A stretch of DNA of 64,000 bases from positions 1,116,001 through 1,180,000 of the forward strand of contig OZ004581.1 in assembly GCA_963924555.1 (NCBI GenBank). The letters are read 5' to 3'. The notes under the pieces were generated by a model that saw only the letters and a program-made list of their open reading frames with translations, searched no databases and had not been told where the DNA came from. The stretch comes from Crambe crambe (Eukaryota > Porifera > Demospongiae > Poecilosclerida > Crambeidae). Below are positions 32,800 to 44,999 of this stretch, piece after piece. Positions within the stretch are counted from its first letter, which is position 1, and each line of letters starts with the position of its first letter. The translations under genes were made by a program, and so were the position numbers.

Positions 32800-33620
32800 C
32801 GCACTAAATGACCCTGGATGGTCAGGCTTTCGTATTACAACAAAGTAGAGAAATTCCTTGGACCTCTGTGGTTGCTATGTAAAATAGTTTACTAGTTACT
32901 TGCCAACCAATTTATTAATTAAGTGAAGTCTTTTCCTTCGAGGGGATTGGACCAAAACCAACTCTAACCACTGTAGTAACAATAATGCGATTAGCTCCAT
33001 CCAAGGATACAGTAAGTTTGTACTTATACATGACACAAAGAAGCCACAGTGATCAATGAAATGGAACCCTCGATGTTCTCAGTTGGGCGAGCAAGGGTGA
33101 TCAGGCATGGATTAGAAGAAGGTGCTATAATAGTGCATACAGTAGAACGAAGGACAAACCTCTCAACGAAGGACTATCTTAACCTCCAAAAGAGGGGGAA
33201 AATTTTTTTGCTATACTGTAAGAAGGTGCCGTAACTAGAATTTGAACATCTTCTCTGCATCAATTGACAGATATTAGCACATTCAGCTGTAGATTAACAC
33301 CTGCTCAAGCTGGAGTGAGAGATAACAAGCTGCTTTAAATCTCTCATTATTGTATGTCCTGACTCGGACCATCTCCATGCTACCTTTAAATGTTACTAGG
33401 AAAGTGCTAGCATTATGGGTGAAAGCATGGGTGTAGTAGTGCATTGGAATTTACTTTCTCCTTAGCTGCTAAATTAATATGTAGAACAGCTCACATCACG
33501 CTTGATGAAGCATGAGACTATCGAGTTCACAAACAGCTTATGGCCAGTACATGCTCCAGTGATCGCTTGAATGGCACCTGATGGTGTTATTGAGGTGCAC
33601 ACTGGATGCTTACATACAGG
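32800..33620. other. No gene seen
   Basis: AT-rich. An open frame at 33,049-33,234 (61 codons) has no family resemblance. The segment separates the two 753-bp duplicates. Confidence 0.4.
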
Positions 33621-33622
33621 AC

Positions 33623-34375
33623 TTCCCCAATCACCTGCATACCCCTCCTTTAATTATCTGCACTACCACATTCCTCCAATTATGTATATGTTCCACTCTT
33701 CCTCTTAATCCTTCCTTTAATTAGCTACACTATATCTCTTCCTCCAGAGTAGTATTCTGTTGACTTAATAGTTCATTGATATAGATAGCATGGGTCTCAT
33801 ATGATGAGTTGGCACAAGGGGGACACTTGTTCCCCAAGGGTGTGTGGACAACCTCCCAACAAACATGGTGAATAGCAGATAATTGTACTTAGCACTGTGT
33901 TGACAACTTGTGTCTAGGCAGAAGAATGTGAGCTATAATTAGAGGAAGAGCTGAGTGGATAGTGCAGGTGATTAGAGGAAGGGATAATGCAATTATATAT
34001 AGAGGAAGGGATAATGCAGGTAAGGTTAATGGAGGAATAATGACAACGCTGGTATATATGTACAACTCCATCTACTGAGTCTGACCTTAGTATGACTAGA
34101 GTCATGCAGCTGAAGACAGTTGCTGTAATGATGATTATAAAAATCACTATGGTAACAGGCAGGTTGTTTTGATAATCTGCACAATAACTCTTTCACAAAC
34201 TTGAAAGCAACCATCCAGATTTCCCAGGATTATCCAGGGATTGATTACGTAGAACTAAAGACAAAAATGTCCAATTCTACCTGGCTTCACTATGCATGTG
34301 CGTCCCATTGGGTGTCAAATCCAGACATCCAGGAAACAACAGAAAAACCCAGTTGATAGGTTATAGACAACGGCT
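33623..34375 (+). repeat. 753-bp direct duplication, copy 2
   Basis: Same as 30,553-31,305 at an offset of 3,070. The two copies bracket the tyrosine-kinase exon and the (AC)n tract. Confidence 0.93.
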
Positions 34376-34654
34376 ACAATACCAGATTTTGCCTTGAAGC
34401 ATATGATTGTGTATATTATCTGAAATACACATTAAATTAATTTCATCCAGGGAAATTAGTTCAAATCCTGGGGAAAAATATCCCGTCTTGGGGGGGGGGG
34501 GGGGGGGGTAAGTATGTTAGTAGTTGTGGTAAATTGGTTCAATAGTTGTGGTATTACCGTAAATTGGCTACAGTGTCATTTACTCATTTACTAGAGCAGT
34601 ATCTATGATCTGAAACCCGAATATGCCTTTCTGAAAGCACACATTAATTTTGTA

Positions 34655-35095
34655 TATCTCTCTTCCCACTTTGTTGGTCTGATTCAAAACTGATTCAAAA
34701 CTGTACACTACATCCCATCTGGTAATACTACTCCTTGTAAGGCCAGGGAAGACTTGTCTCTCAGAGATGCATTTTCTTGGTGATGAGCCATGTCATATAG
34801 CTAGCTATTTCACAAGGGTTGGACTATCTTCACTCTGAATCTATTATTGGATATGTGAAGGTACGTAAGTGTGTTCGTTATTGGTTTCCAGAGTAATTAT
34901 TATTGCATTGGTGCATTGGATGACATCTCTTGAGAACAAGTTTGAGACAAGAGATGGCCACATTCTGTTGGACAGTCAAGGTAAGTGTGTTCGTTATTGC
35001 ATAGTTTCCAGAGCATTGGTACATTGGATGACATCTCTTGAGAACAAGTTTGAGACACTCTGTACAAGAAATGGCCACAACTGTTGCCAAGGATC
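34655..35095 (+). repeat. Dispersed repeat (second copy of 12,250-12,545) with internal duplication
   Basis: Carries the same blocks as 12,250. The part CATTGGATGACATCTCTTGA then GAACAAGTTTGAGAC is repeated in tandem at 34,915 and 35,025. Confidence 0.7.
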
Positions 35096-35212
35096 ACACA
35101 TTCAGTATATCCAATCTGAATCATCACTAAAGCTGATTCCGCATATAAGACGAATACAATCGGATCTGATTTCTTCAGACTCACACACTTGATACTATAA
35201 TAGCTAGAAGGA

Positions 35213-35590
35213 GTAATATAGTCAGATGACAAATATTTCCTCCGACACATTCACACTAACCCACATACATGTATATGTAGGACCCTGTTCATTCACTTGT
35301 GTGTAGAGGAAGATGATTTTGAGTATGGGGGCAAGGTTATCCATAACACGCTGCTGGAGGCCGGGGAAAGTGCAGGAGGGGGATGCTTTGGGTATTATTG
35401 AATACTGGATGCCCATTTCAGACCACAAAAATCCAAACAACATCAATACATCTAAAAAAATTGTGTTGACAAATACGTATTTGCTGAAACAACAATCTTA
35501 TTAATATCTATCCTATCTGTAATATCATATGTGTATGTAGTAGCATGACATAGTTGAGTCTTACCTCAGACATGGTGGAACGTAGGTATG
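35213..35590 (+). repeat. Dispersed repeat (second copy of 23,713-24,115)
   Basis: Same blocks and order as 23,713-24,115. Confidence 0.75.
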
Positions 35591-36500
35591 TCTTGACTCA
35601 ACGAAGAACTGAAAAAGATTGTTCATGGTAAAATATATTTTCAGTAACTTGTCAAGCTCAGAAAACATCTAGCTACTTTGCTAAGGGAATTGCTAGAAGC
35701 ACATCAGCTAAAGTCCTCATAGATGTTACATGAAGCTGAGACAGACTATGTGTTGATTTGTACAACTTAATTAAATCAGGTAATATCTCTTGAGTATGCA
35801 TCTACATAAATCTGCTACTTCCACCAGAGAAAAAAGAACCAAGTCTTTGCTGTCTTTTATGGCTAAAGCTAGTCTAAAGCGTTAAGCATGCATGAAACTA
35901 CATGCACAGCTGATTTATTACAGGGCTTGTGGTTGGATTGTGGTTATAGACATTATACCTAGCACCTCTATTGCAAAGATGGTAATATTCGTAGCATTAT
36001 GATATCACACTTGTATTTTGTATGGCCCTATATATTGCAAGGGTGGAACGGGCCACTGCATGCCCCCATGGTTCCTCCGCCTATGTATACAGTCTCCTCC
36101 TGTTGCTAATCATTAACCTCAGAGCCTATGGCTGGTTATTCAGAAAGTGCTTTTTCAAACTATTACTGATAAATGACAAAGGGAACAAAAGGTTGAATAG
36201 AATATGAACTTCCCATTCATATTATATAAGGTTCTTCCCATGGATCCAAGATTAGCTTCTCTCCACACTTGCAAATAACTACTAGCTCCTTGATGTCCTT
36301 CTGACAACTCCGATCATTGAAAAACTGTAAAGAAGAGATCGGGAAGACTCAGAGGCTTGTGGTAAATGTTCAGTAGTTGTGGTAAATAGGTACAGTTGGG
36401 TTCCCAGTGGTGTGGGTCCCATTGAGTTCAGATAGGTCTACCATTTTGGGTTTAGCTATCTATGAGGTGGGATTCATGTTCAGTCAGCACGGATTTATTA
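35591..36500. other. No gene seen
   Basis: AT-rich. The short frames show no family features. Confidence 0.4.
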
Positions 36501-36735
36501 AATCACTGTTATTTTCAAACCATTGCTATGCAATAACCTATTGTAAAAATATAACCTATTGTAAAAAATGGTTTAAGCTACTGGAAATTTCCATTATATA
36601 GCTAGCTAGTGACAAAATAAGACTTTGACTATAGCTATAACTTTTAAAAATAACTCTATGATACAACTCTATAAGGAACCACATAACACAGTGCAGAATT
36701 CAATGCCATCAGCTGAATTGTAAAGTCTTGGAAAG

Positions 36736-37056
36736 TTAGGGTGTAACTGTTAAACTCATGTTCATTTTGTGCAGCCCAGCCATTTCGCTAATTTTTTCCC
36801 CGCGTGAAACAGATGGATCGGATTCTTCCACAGCTACAGAAGATGTAACAGTGATTTCTCGGATCTCAGTATTGCAGCAACTGCACCTCCGATCTGCAGC
36901 TACATTCGTCACCTTTCTGTAGACGTGAGTTGTACATGATGATGAAGTGCTGGACGTTGCAGAGTGACAGTGATAAACATCGTCGCCAGCAACGAATACT
37001 CTATTAACTGTAGCTGCACCCCGAGAAACCTCAGGAGTAGAGAAGGAAGAGTCCAT
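36736..37056 (-). CDS. Small Cys/Ser-rich ORF family, copy 6 (open)
   Basis: 106 codons, uninterrupted, starting MDSSFSTPEVSRGAATV. Blocks: FVAGDDVYHCHSATSS, CTTHVYRKVTN, DRRCSCC, VEESDPSVSRGEK and EMAGLHKMNM. It is nearly the same as copy 1 (2,928) over ORF and flanks (from about 36,480 to 37,110), so both lie in one repeat unit of at least 600 bp. Differences within the ORF are mostly substitutions, and length changes keep the frame. Confidence 0.5.
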   Translation of the reverse strand: MDSSFSTPEVSRGAATVNRVFVAGDDVYHCHSATSSTSSSCTTHVYRKVTNVAADRRCSCCNTEIREITVTSSVAVEESDPSVSRGEKISEMAGLHKMNMSLTVTP

Positions 37057-37600
37057 TTGAAGATAAGCTTGAGCTTTTGTGAATTAAATTCTTGCTTTGT
37101 ACTGTCTCGCTTGCAGCTTGCTGCTTTTACCTTACGTATTTACCACGCTAGACCGGAAGTAGATATAAATAAAATCACATGCGCGTTCCGTTGGCGATGC
37201 AGGTCTAGAAATCCTTCCAGAGGAGCAGTCACGGCTGAAAGTAGCAACTCCTAAATGAAATATGTGTTGCTTGCATGAGTAATATGGTCTATTGCTATAA
37301 TTTTTGTGCCTCTATATACTGAAGTTTCCAAGTGTCCACAATAGAGAGGTTCCCAGTGAGGATTATAACGGTCTGCCATAGGCCATTTACCGGATTTAGC
37401 TAAAGGTCAAATATCTGCTCAAAGATTTGCTATCATATCGGCACAACACACCAATTGCACTTAGCAATGTAAAGGCCATATCATAATATGGCCTTAAAAT
37501 AATAATATAATATTTATATTTATATTTATAATTATATATATTTATATATTTATATTTAAAAGATAAAATAATATGATCTGTACACTATTGTAGCGAGTAT

Positions 37601-37930
37601 TATGGAACCCAGAGAACCAGAAAACAAGCGAAGGAGGGTCCCAGAACACCCTCTAGAAACTGACCAGCAAAGAAGAGCGAGACCTCATGAAAGAAATGAA
37701 AGAGACAGAGCTAGAAGGAGAACAGAGTCAAAGGAACAGAGAAAAACAAGACTAGCAAAGAAATGCGACAGATAGAGCCAGGAGGAGGGAATGTACAGAG
37801 TCAGCAGAAGATAATGCTGCAAGAGCAGAGCAAATGAGAGCCAGAAGGAGAGCAGAGTCAGCAGAACACAGAGCTGCCAGATTAGAGCAAATGAGGCCTC
37901 ATTATTTGAGAGACTAGCTACTGAGTCTGA
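37601..37930 (+). pseudogene. Transposon-like Arg-rich N-terminal fragment (Helitron-type?)
   Basis: From the ATG at about 37,601 the frame reads MEPREPENKRRRVPE, then ERDRARRRTESKEQRKTRLA, and stops. In a shifted frame it continues ARRRAESAEHRAARLEQM. Repeating R-A-R-R-x-E-S-x-E-Q-R-x-x-R-L units are characteristic of the N-termini of some Helitron-like and related transposon proteins. No helicase or Rep domain follows. Broken by at least one frameshift. Confidence 0.4.
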
Positions 37931-38219
37931 ACAGGAGTGGTAGCCTGGGTTCAGAGAAGACACTCTAATGCTAACTGGGAATGCACCAAGTCAGTTAACA
38001 ACCTGAATAGCTAGATATCGAAAGTCACTGTTGGGGCTATATAATCATAAGTGAGGAAGGAGCACATTGAAATGACCACTGGCTGCTTGCTCGCCCAACT
38101 AATGCTATACGAGCATCTCTAGTTATTAGCATAGACTAATTTTAGCGATTTTTGCTTTCGGTTAAAATTTTAGGGTAATAATTTTGGCGATTCTGAGGAG
38201 CAGCTCAAATCAAGTCTGG

Positions 38220-39960
38220 CGTTGTTTAGGCGCTGAACAATATAATCTCACCACAGATAGCTCACTTCGATCTTCTGTGCCTGGTAACTTTCTTCGATCA
38301 TCCGCATACTACTAGGCCCAGTGCTATACTTCATTCCAGAGAAACAATGCATTTCATATAGTCCCATTGAAACTCTATGTATCACACTGGAAATTTATGG
38401 TTAGTAATTACATTCTTTTGTGACCACATGGTTACTATGTCTGACCACCCTAACAGACTGGTCACTGGAGTGGGATAGTTTCCCTCACTCTTTATCAAAT
38501 CTGGTTTCCTTTATTGTGTGTGGAAGTCTGATAGCTGTGGTCTGTGGAGGGAATGAAATGTGTGTACTGTGCCGCATACTACTGAAAAAGATATGAATGT
38601 CCTATTTGCAAGGCAGGATCTTTTATAAAGTGTCTCAAACTTATTTTCAAGAGATGCATGCTGTCCAGTATTAATTATGTTCTCTGGAATTAATACAGTG
38701 ATTTAGAGGAAAGTACTTAATCAATTCAAGTGCCTTCCTGACTTAGGTATGAATATGACTGCAAAAATACTGGTTCAGGACATAGCAGGGATGGAAGTGA
38801 AGTCTTATGTAGTGACAGGACTGACCCAAGTTTGGATGGAAGCAGTATGGAATTTCAACATTTTGGTAAATGTAAAGTTGCTATGGTAACATGCAGGTTG
38901 TGGCTGATTGTGGTCAATGTTGCAGAAACCCTTAAAGTTTTGCCTGCACTGCCACTTTAATAAACCCTTCAAGCATACCTGCACCAATTATTAATAATGT
39001 AGCTACCTTCATAATGGGGCATTAATTGTAGTAGTCCTTCTTAAACCATCATAGATATTTGGGCAGTTGGAAATAACCACAGTGGGAAAGTGACTGCTTC
39101 TGTGTCCGCCTGCCATCAGCGAAATTATTTATTTTGTCTATAATTTGCTCTAATTCATCAAACAACAGAAAATGGTTATGATACAAAAGTCTAACTGTGA
39201 AAATCTAAAGCCACTGCATAAGTGTTTACTGGGGGATTTTGAAGTGGCTGCTGTGGAGGATTTGACAAAACAGAAACCATTCAGTTCTAATGTTATTGAT
39301 CAGTTATTTAATAGACAAATGTAGTAATTTTGTATTTCCCAAAGTGTACACTTACAAAAAGCTCATTAGAACCTCATCCCTATTTCTAATCCCTAGTGAA
39401 GCGGATCCTTATCCACACTGTCAAAATCAAAAGGTGCCAAGACTCTCTAAAGTACAGTTTAAAAAAGTCAACTGGGTGCATTTTCATGGTTTCTGTTTCT
39501 GTTCATTCCTGATAAGTTTGATAACAATGTGTTATCCATGTCCACAATTTGCTCAAAAATTTACCCATTATGCTTTTCAACATTTTTTGCTCATGGAACC
39601 AGCCTGAGCATTTTATATAGCCTTCCTGTGGACTCAGTTCTCCTGTCAGTAACTTCACCAGCGTGGTCTACCCACTGCCATTCTCTCCCACCTACACACA
39701 ATATGAAGAAGTGAAGAAGTTTCCCTTTCTCCCACCCCCTTAGTTTGTGGGTGGATCTGCTCCCCTACTTTCCTCCATTGGTTGGTGTGGGTACCCATAC
39801 AACCAGTGAATGACATCAACATGCAGTCAACAGAACCAATTACCAGGTATCACAATACAGTCTGCTCTGCACCCATATGGGAGGTCCGGTACGTACATAC
39901 TCTAGGCTTAAGTAGCTGTTCTCTGCAGTGGCAGGAAGACTTAGTTGTTGTAGGATGTAT
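38220..39960 (+). repeat. Dispersed repeat family A, most complete copy
   Basis: Contains all landmarks in one orientation: CTCACCACAGATAGCTC, GAAAAAGATATGAATGTCC, AGTGATTTAGAGGAAAG, CAGGGATGGAAGTGAAG, AAACCCTTCAAGCATACC, GCAGTTGGAAATAACCACAG, AGGTGCCAAGACTCTC, then on the minus strand the HGSNAT-exon-5-like stretch (39,776-39,860) and the P-loop relict. No terminal repeats found, so the ends are undefined. Confidence 0.65.
39622..39692 (-). pseudogene. ABC-transporter Walker A exon relict (family A copy 3)
   Basis: After GTGTGTAG the minus strand reads VGENGSG, a stop (TAG in place of the lysine codon), then TTLVKLLTGELSPQEG. The LTGE-x-x-P-x-EG continuation is the normal sequence after an ABC P-loop, which supports the assignment. 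This copy keeps the frame that the 5,083 copy has lost. Confidence 0.6.
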
Positions 39961-41338
39961 AATAACAGCATAGAATAACTGGCAGACTGTTTGTACTGCT
40001 TGTACTCAAATCATTCCCAATTATGACAGCTGATGACTGAAATGATACACACTTAATTAGCAACTGCACAATAATGTGTTATGCTTAGGTTAGTCTATTC
40101 ATTATAAATTTTATCACTCTCAAACCCTATCCTACAGTGGTCCAGAAGAGTGCCTTTCATTAGCCTTGCTCACTTGACAGCTGCTAAGCAATGCACCTTT
40201 TTGCAATGAATATCATTAAAAGAGTTTTAATAATCTTGGCTGGCCGTCTGCTTTGTCTTTCAAAAAACACACAAGTTGTTATTTCCTTTAAATATTAGTA
40301 CATTGCATCACATCCATTGAACGTTTATATTGCCTATCATTCATGAAGTCACAGCAGGTATGAATAATTTCAAGAATTGTCACTAATACACATTTCAGTG
40401 CTGTAATAATAGTATCTTCTACTTTAATTATTAATTTGCATATTATTCTGATTCCCCAATATACTTCCTCACTATATATATTTTTAAACTAGCACTATAA
40501 TATCCCTTCCTCTAATTAACTGCACTATTCCATCCTCTAATTATCCATTCCTCTAATTAGTTGAACTGTCCCTTGCTATAACTATGGGTATTCTGAGTTA
40601 GCAGTTCATAATTGAGTGGCAGAGGTTGAATGATGCACTGAAGTACAGCGGGAATCTCTCTATCGTGGACACTTTTGAGACCTCAGGTGTCCTCGATACA
40701 GAGGTTGAATGATGCATTAAAGTACAGTGGAACCTCTCTTGTCCTAAGTATAGAGGTGTCTTATTAATAATTATTAGCTAACTGCCTGACAACAATTTGA
40801 TTTAGATGTTACGTACAAGTCATGGTGCAATAATGTTTTGACCATCAATATGGCATCGTCAAAACACTGCAGCCATGACTTATTGCATACAGAACCTGTC
40901 TCATACTAAGAGCTTCTATATTTGGACAACACATTCTTGTTTGTATAAAACCTGTTTTTTGTACAAAAAAAAATAAATAATCATTAAGGTCATCAAATCA
41001 GTGGTGTATCTCTAAATCAAGGATGCGTACGTGTTGCAATATAAACAACCTCTACAAAGAACAACTAAGGCCCACACTGGTTATGAAATTCCTGACCTGT
41101 CTTCGACCAGTGTGGGCGTTAGGATGGCTTACAAGGACATGGCTAAGTGATAAGAAACTGATCCTATAGAGAATATGCAGTTGTGTAAACCTTTTGTGCA
41201 ATGGCTTCCAACTAGCTTACCACAAATAATTATATGCATTCTACGCATGCTGATAAATCTAATTAAATATCATCACATATTTCTGATCCCCAGAACTCAG
41301 GAATGAAAAGCAGCTATAATTTATGAGAAATGTCAGAG

Positions 41339-41340
<2 letters not shown>
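39961..41340. other. Repeats only
   Basis: No exon recognised. 40,500-40,570 holds inverted GGAAGGGATA-type units, and 40,640-40,760 two units of the CAGYGGRAYCTCTCT / GAGGTGTC repeat. Confidence 0.45.

Positions 41341-41342
<2 letters not shown>

Positions 41343-41373
<31 letters not shown>
41343..41373 (+). repeat. (TC)n microsatellite
   Basis: About 15 TC units, directly before the duplicated block 41,374-41,580. Confidence 0.95.
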
Positions 41374-41376
<3 letters not shown>

Positions 41377-41580
41377 AGACTGGTCTCTATTTTAACCACT
41401 GAACTCTCAAAAAAGGGAAATCCATCCCAGATTCAAAGAAGTGTCTTGGGGGGTTGGTAAGTATAATAACTCATAACTACTAGTGGCCTAGGTCTTGAAA
41501 TTTGCTATAGAGATAGTTCAATCATTATAGAACACATACAGAAGTTTGGGACAATTTCATCAAAGCATATTTCTAATATT
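41374..41580 (+). repeat. About 205-bp direct duplication, copy 1
   Basis: Starts TGCCAGACTGGTCTCTATTT; the second copy is at 42,367-42,572, nearly identical. Confidence 0.9.
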
Positions 41581-41659
41581 GCATGATGCCATTGAGTATT
41601 TTATAATGCAAACCTACCGATCACCAAAGGGTGTAGTCTATAAAGAAATATTTATACCT

Positions 41660-41745
41660 TGGGGGGGGGGGGAAGTTGGGGGGAAGTTGAGGGGAAGTTG
41701 GGCGGAAGTTGGGGGGAAGTTGAGGGGAAGTTGGGCGGAGTCATC
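41660..41745 (+). repeat. G-rich minisatellite (GGGGGAAGTTG)
   Basis: Seven or so units of GGRSGGAAGTT after a G tract. Confidence 0.85.
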
Positions 41746-42082
41746 TGCCATTGGAATTCCAAATTGGAATTGTTGAAGGAGAGCTAGGCTGTATATGACT
41801 AGGTGATTGATAAACACTACTGTACATGCAGCAGTGGAATTTATCGGTCACCCAGTCATGACTGCTTAATTCACTGAATTAAGCAGTGGCAGTCACCCAG
41901 TCATACAGCCTCTCCAGCTGGCAGAAACAACACATTCTCCTGTCAATTGGATGAGGTCAGCTTATCATCAGGTGAAGCAGTCCACTTGAACACTGCTGCT
42001 TCATCCCCTCCATTTTGTCATTGGGTATTATTGAGATTAAATGTACTTCCAGATCATTCAGCAAATATCACTCTGACGCAAA

Positions 42083-42113
<31 letters not shown>

Positions 42114-42366
42114 CATACTGAAGCATTCGAGAGGAGTGGTGTCACACACTTGATAATGCTAGCCAGCCAAGCACAGCTTTGACCCACTTTAGTGGCACAA
42201 ACAAATGTACATATTATACTGAAGCATTCCAATATGAGAGGAGTGGGTGTCACACACTTGACAATGCAGAAGAATGGTCCCCACTAGCCAGCCAAGGGCA
42301 ACTCTAGGCCCTGTGGGGATATTTGGCTACATAATGCATAAAAGGGCTTCCCTCCCTATCAGCTGA

Positions 42367-42572
42367 CTGCCAGACTGGTCTCTATTTTAACCACTGAACT
42401 CTCAAAAAAGGGAAATCCATCCCAGATTCAAAGAAGTGTCTTGGGGGGTTGGTAAGTATAATAACTCATAACTACTAGTGACCTAGGTCTTGAAATTTGC
42501 TATAGAGATAGTTCAATCATTATAGAACACATGACAGAAGTTTGGGATAATTTCATCAAAGCATGTTTCTAA
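42367..42572 (+). repeat. About 205-bp direct duplication, copy 2
   Basis: Matches 41,374-41,580. Between the copies lie an ACAT microsatellite (42,086-42,117) and a duplicated GAAGCATTC...GGAGTGG block (42,120 and 42,223). Confidence 0.9.
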
Positions 42573-43419
42573 TATTTGATTTCTACCTGGGACTCTCATA
42601 TATCCCATGCTGAACAGTGAACAGTTATAGCTAAACCCATGATGATGCCATCTGAAGCTATCACTACTAAAAAAAGACAGACGTGAGTGTCCCAATATAC
42701 TATAGGAGTCTTCTACTTGAACAGTGAACAGTGAACAGTTATAGCTAAAACCATCTGATTTTGTTAATTCATCCACTATAAAAAAAGCAAAGCAAATTTC
42801 CATGCTTTTTTTAGTACATGATCCAAAATAAATTTTCAGACAGCCATGCACCCACTAGTGAATACTGTATATTGTATTTCAGGTTCACCCCCCTCGGTTC
42901 CAGAGAAAGCCTGAACATAATCTTCTGGTGTTTTTTGTTGCAGTTCATCATAATTATCATCATCATCACTATAATTGTTGTCTGAAATGATGTAATAATC
43001 GCACCACTAACTTGCTATTCTCTATTTATTGCACAGGGATGAAATTACTCATGTACATTCTAAAATACGTAGAATGTGTTAATGTGCTAGTGCTGTTTTA
43101 TTATTTTTGTGTTACTTTAATATTACGTATGTATCAAGTTACCTACACAATAATTTTGTACTCTTACACATTTGTCTCCTTTCAGAAATTTCATTCCAAT
43201 CTTGTTACTATGTACTGAAAGACATCAAAGATATTTATGATGAATGCGCAAGTCAACTGGCCCCCTGGCCCCCCTATTCCTAGCTACCCCTATGGACTAC
43301 TAGTACCAATAGAAGGTGGGGCATAGTTCAGTTGACTGGTTCTTTTTTCAGACACACATCACCTTATAAGGCAATGTGTGCAATAACAAGGGATTGTAAA
43401 CTGGAAATACAGAACAATT

Positions 43420-43635
43420 TTACAGATGCTACATCATGAGAAATTTGCCACTCTCTATCCACACAACTCGGTGATTCCAAAGCTTCACTACCTTGTGAAC
43501 AATAGTAGGTATTTCAATAATCCAATCGATGCTTGGGAATCACATGATAGCAGATCCTCACTTATTTGTTTTGTTTCTCCTTCAGATCCAATATTGCTCC
43601 AGCAGCTCCTATTTCATGCCATCCTGGCAAAAGCG
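43420..43635 (+). pseudogene. Possible transposase-derived fragment
   Basis: A frame of 70 codons begins MLHHEKFATLYPHNSVIPKL and continues HYLVNN. The H-H-x-x-F-x-x-L-Y-P...PK-x-HYLV pattern is found in several transposon proteins. The second half (CFVSPSDPILLQQLLFHAI) looks unrelated, and no neighbouring conserved block was found. Weak call. Confidence 0.25.
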
Positions 43636-43749
43636 TGATAGACAGTATGTGGAAATTGCTATTTAAATTGACCGCAGCAATAGAAAGGGAAATACAACAT
43701 TTTTGAATTAGCTACATAATAGCTATCATCTTTGAAGTCGTTAATATTT

Positions 43750-44250
43750 TCCTTGACTTCAGATCAAAATTCTGCCCTCATAAGTTATTGACTTTTGTTC
43801 TTGCTGCAAACATGCACACAAAATAAAAAAATTAATGAGAGAGTACCCCCGATTGGGTAAATCTGTTATCAAACACTTAGGTTGGAACAGATTACATACA
43901 TATCATCAATGGGCATGCAAGATTTTAGGCCACCAATATTCTTGAATTGTACCCCTCCTCCAACTACTCTGATTTCTTCCCTTCTTTGCACTATTCTGTA
44001 TTATCCCATCCTCTAATTAACCAGCATTATCCCTTCCTCTAATTAGCCAACACTATCACTATCATTTCCTCTAATTACCTGGATAGCCCCTCCCCATAAG
44101 GGCTGCTGTTGATGCTGTTGCAGCTGGTATTCAAGTCAATTGTCATTTTTCCTCCTAGACTCGTCCAGTTGCCTGCATATGTTCACATGATGACTCAGCT
44201 GTTCTACCTGTATCTATAGCGCCATTTCAGCTGCTGTGCTCATACTACAT
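43750..44250 (-). pseudogene. UBAN gene A remnant (copy 3)
   Basis: 44,230-44,075 is a diverged copy of the DSGTS/MALQAQVEQLSRH coil exon with indels that break the frame. 43,802-43,752 is part of the next coil exon (LRGQNFDLKSK region). The 18-bp minisatellite follows at 44,345, as in the intact gene. It is the most decayed of the copies. Confidence 0.7.
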
Positions 44251-44344
44251 GTACATATGCAGTTAGAATGAGGAGAGGAAACACAGGGAACGTACCTTCT
44301 CTAAACGGATAAATTGGGAGCATCAATTTTGTGTCCATTGTAGA

Positions 44345-44460
44345 GGTGTCCTTTATTTATAAACATGATTCTTTATTAAGAGGTTGTCCTTTATTAAGAG
44401 GTTGCCCTTTATTAAGAGGGTGTCCTTCATTAAGAGGTTGTCCTTTATTCAGTGTCCTTT
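44345..44460 (-). repeat. Minisatellite TTGTCCTTTATTAAGAGG (short array)
   Basis: Five to six units, equivalent to 22,680 and 52,695. Confidence 0.85.
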
Positions 44461-44999
44461 ATCTGTTGGTTTCATCAACTCATCCAATTGTCAGATTTCA
44501 TAAATTATGCATATAGCTAAGTTTTTTGAGTTGCCGAGGAACACACTGTAATATTGATGTTTTGTGCAGAGATGATCCTGGACATGTAGCAGATAGCTAC
44601 AGTACTCATCAACACAGAGACGAGCCTGGACATTTATTTTATTTATTTATTTAACTTTATAGTAAAAGTAATTACCAAATAAACCAGTTTTAGCAAGGTA
44701 TGTAAGAATTTATCTACAACATAAAAATTAATTAGCCTTCAAGCTGCTCATGTAGTTAGTTGGTATACGTACAACTACATTTGAGGTGATATGTACTACA
44801 TTTGAGGTGACATGATGTAGCCTATCTGCATCTTCCTGTAGTGACTGACATTAAATTCATTGTGAATAGCAGTGTGCACTCTATTGTTTATCAGAAAGTC
44901 ATGGCAATAATTAACACCAAAGGTCACAAGACCCCCAAGGCAACTGCCACTCTACAGTCAGTTTTACCTCATAATGTCATTCATGCAGGAAAGAACATG

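Noticed and set aside
37500..37560. ATATTTATATTTATA stretch as a possible origin or promoter
   Set aside because: Simple AT-rich low complexity; nothing specific supports a function.
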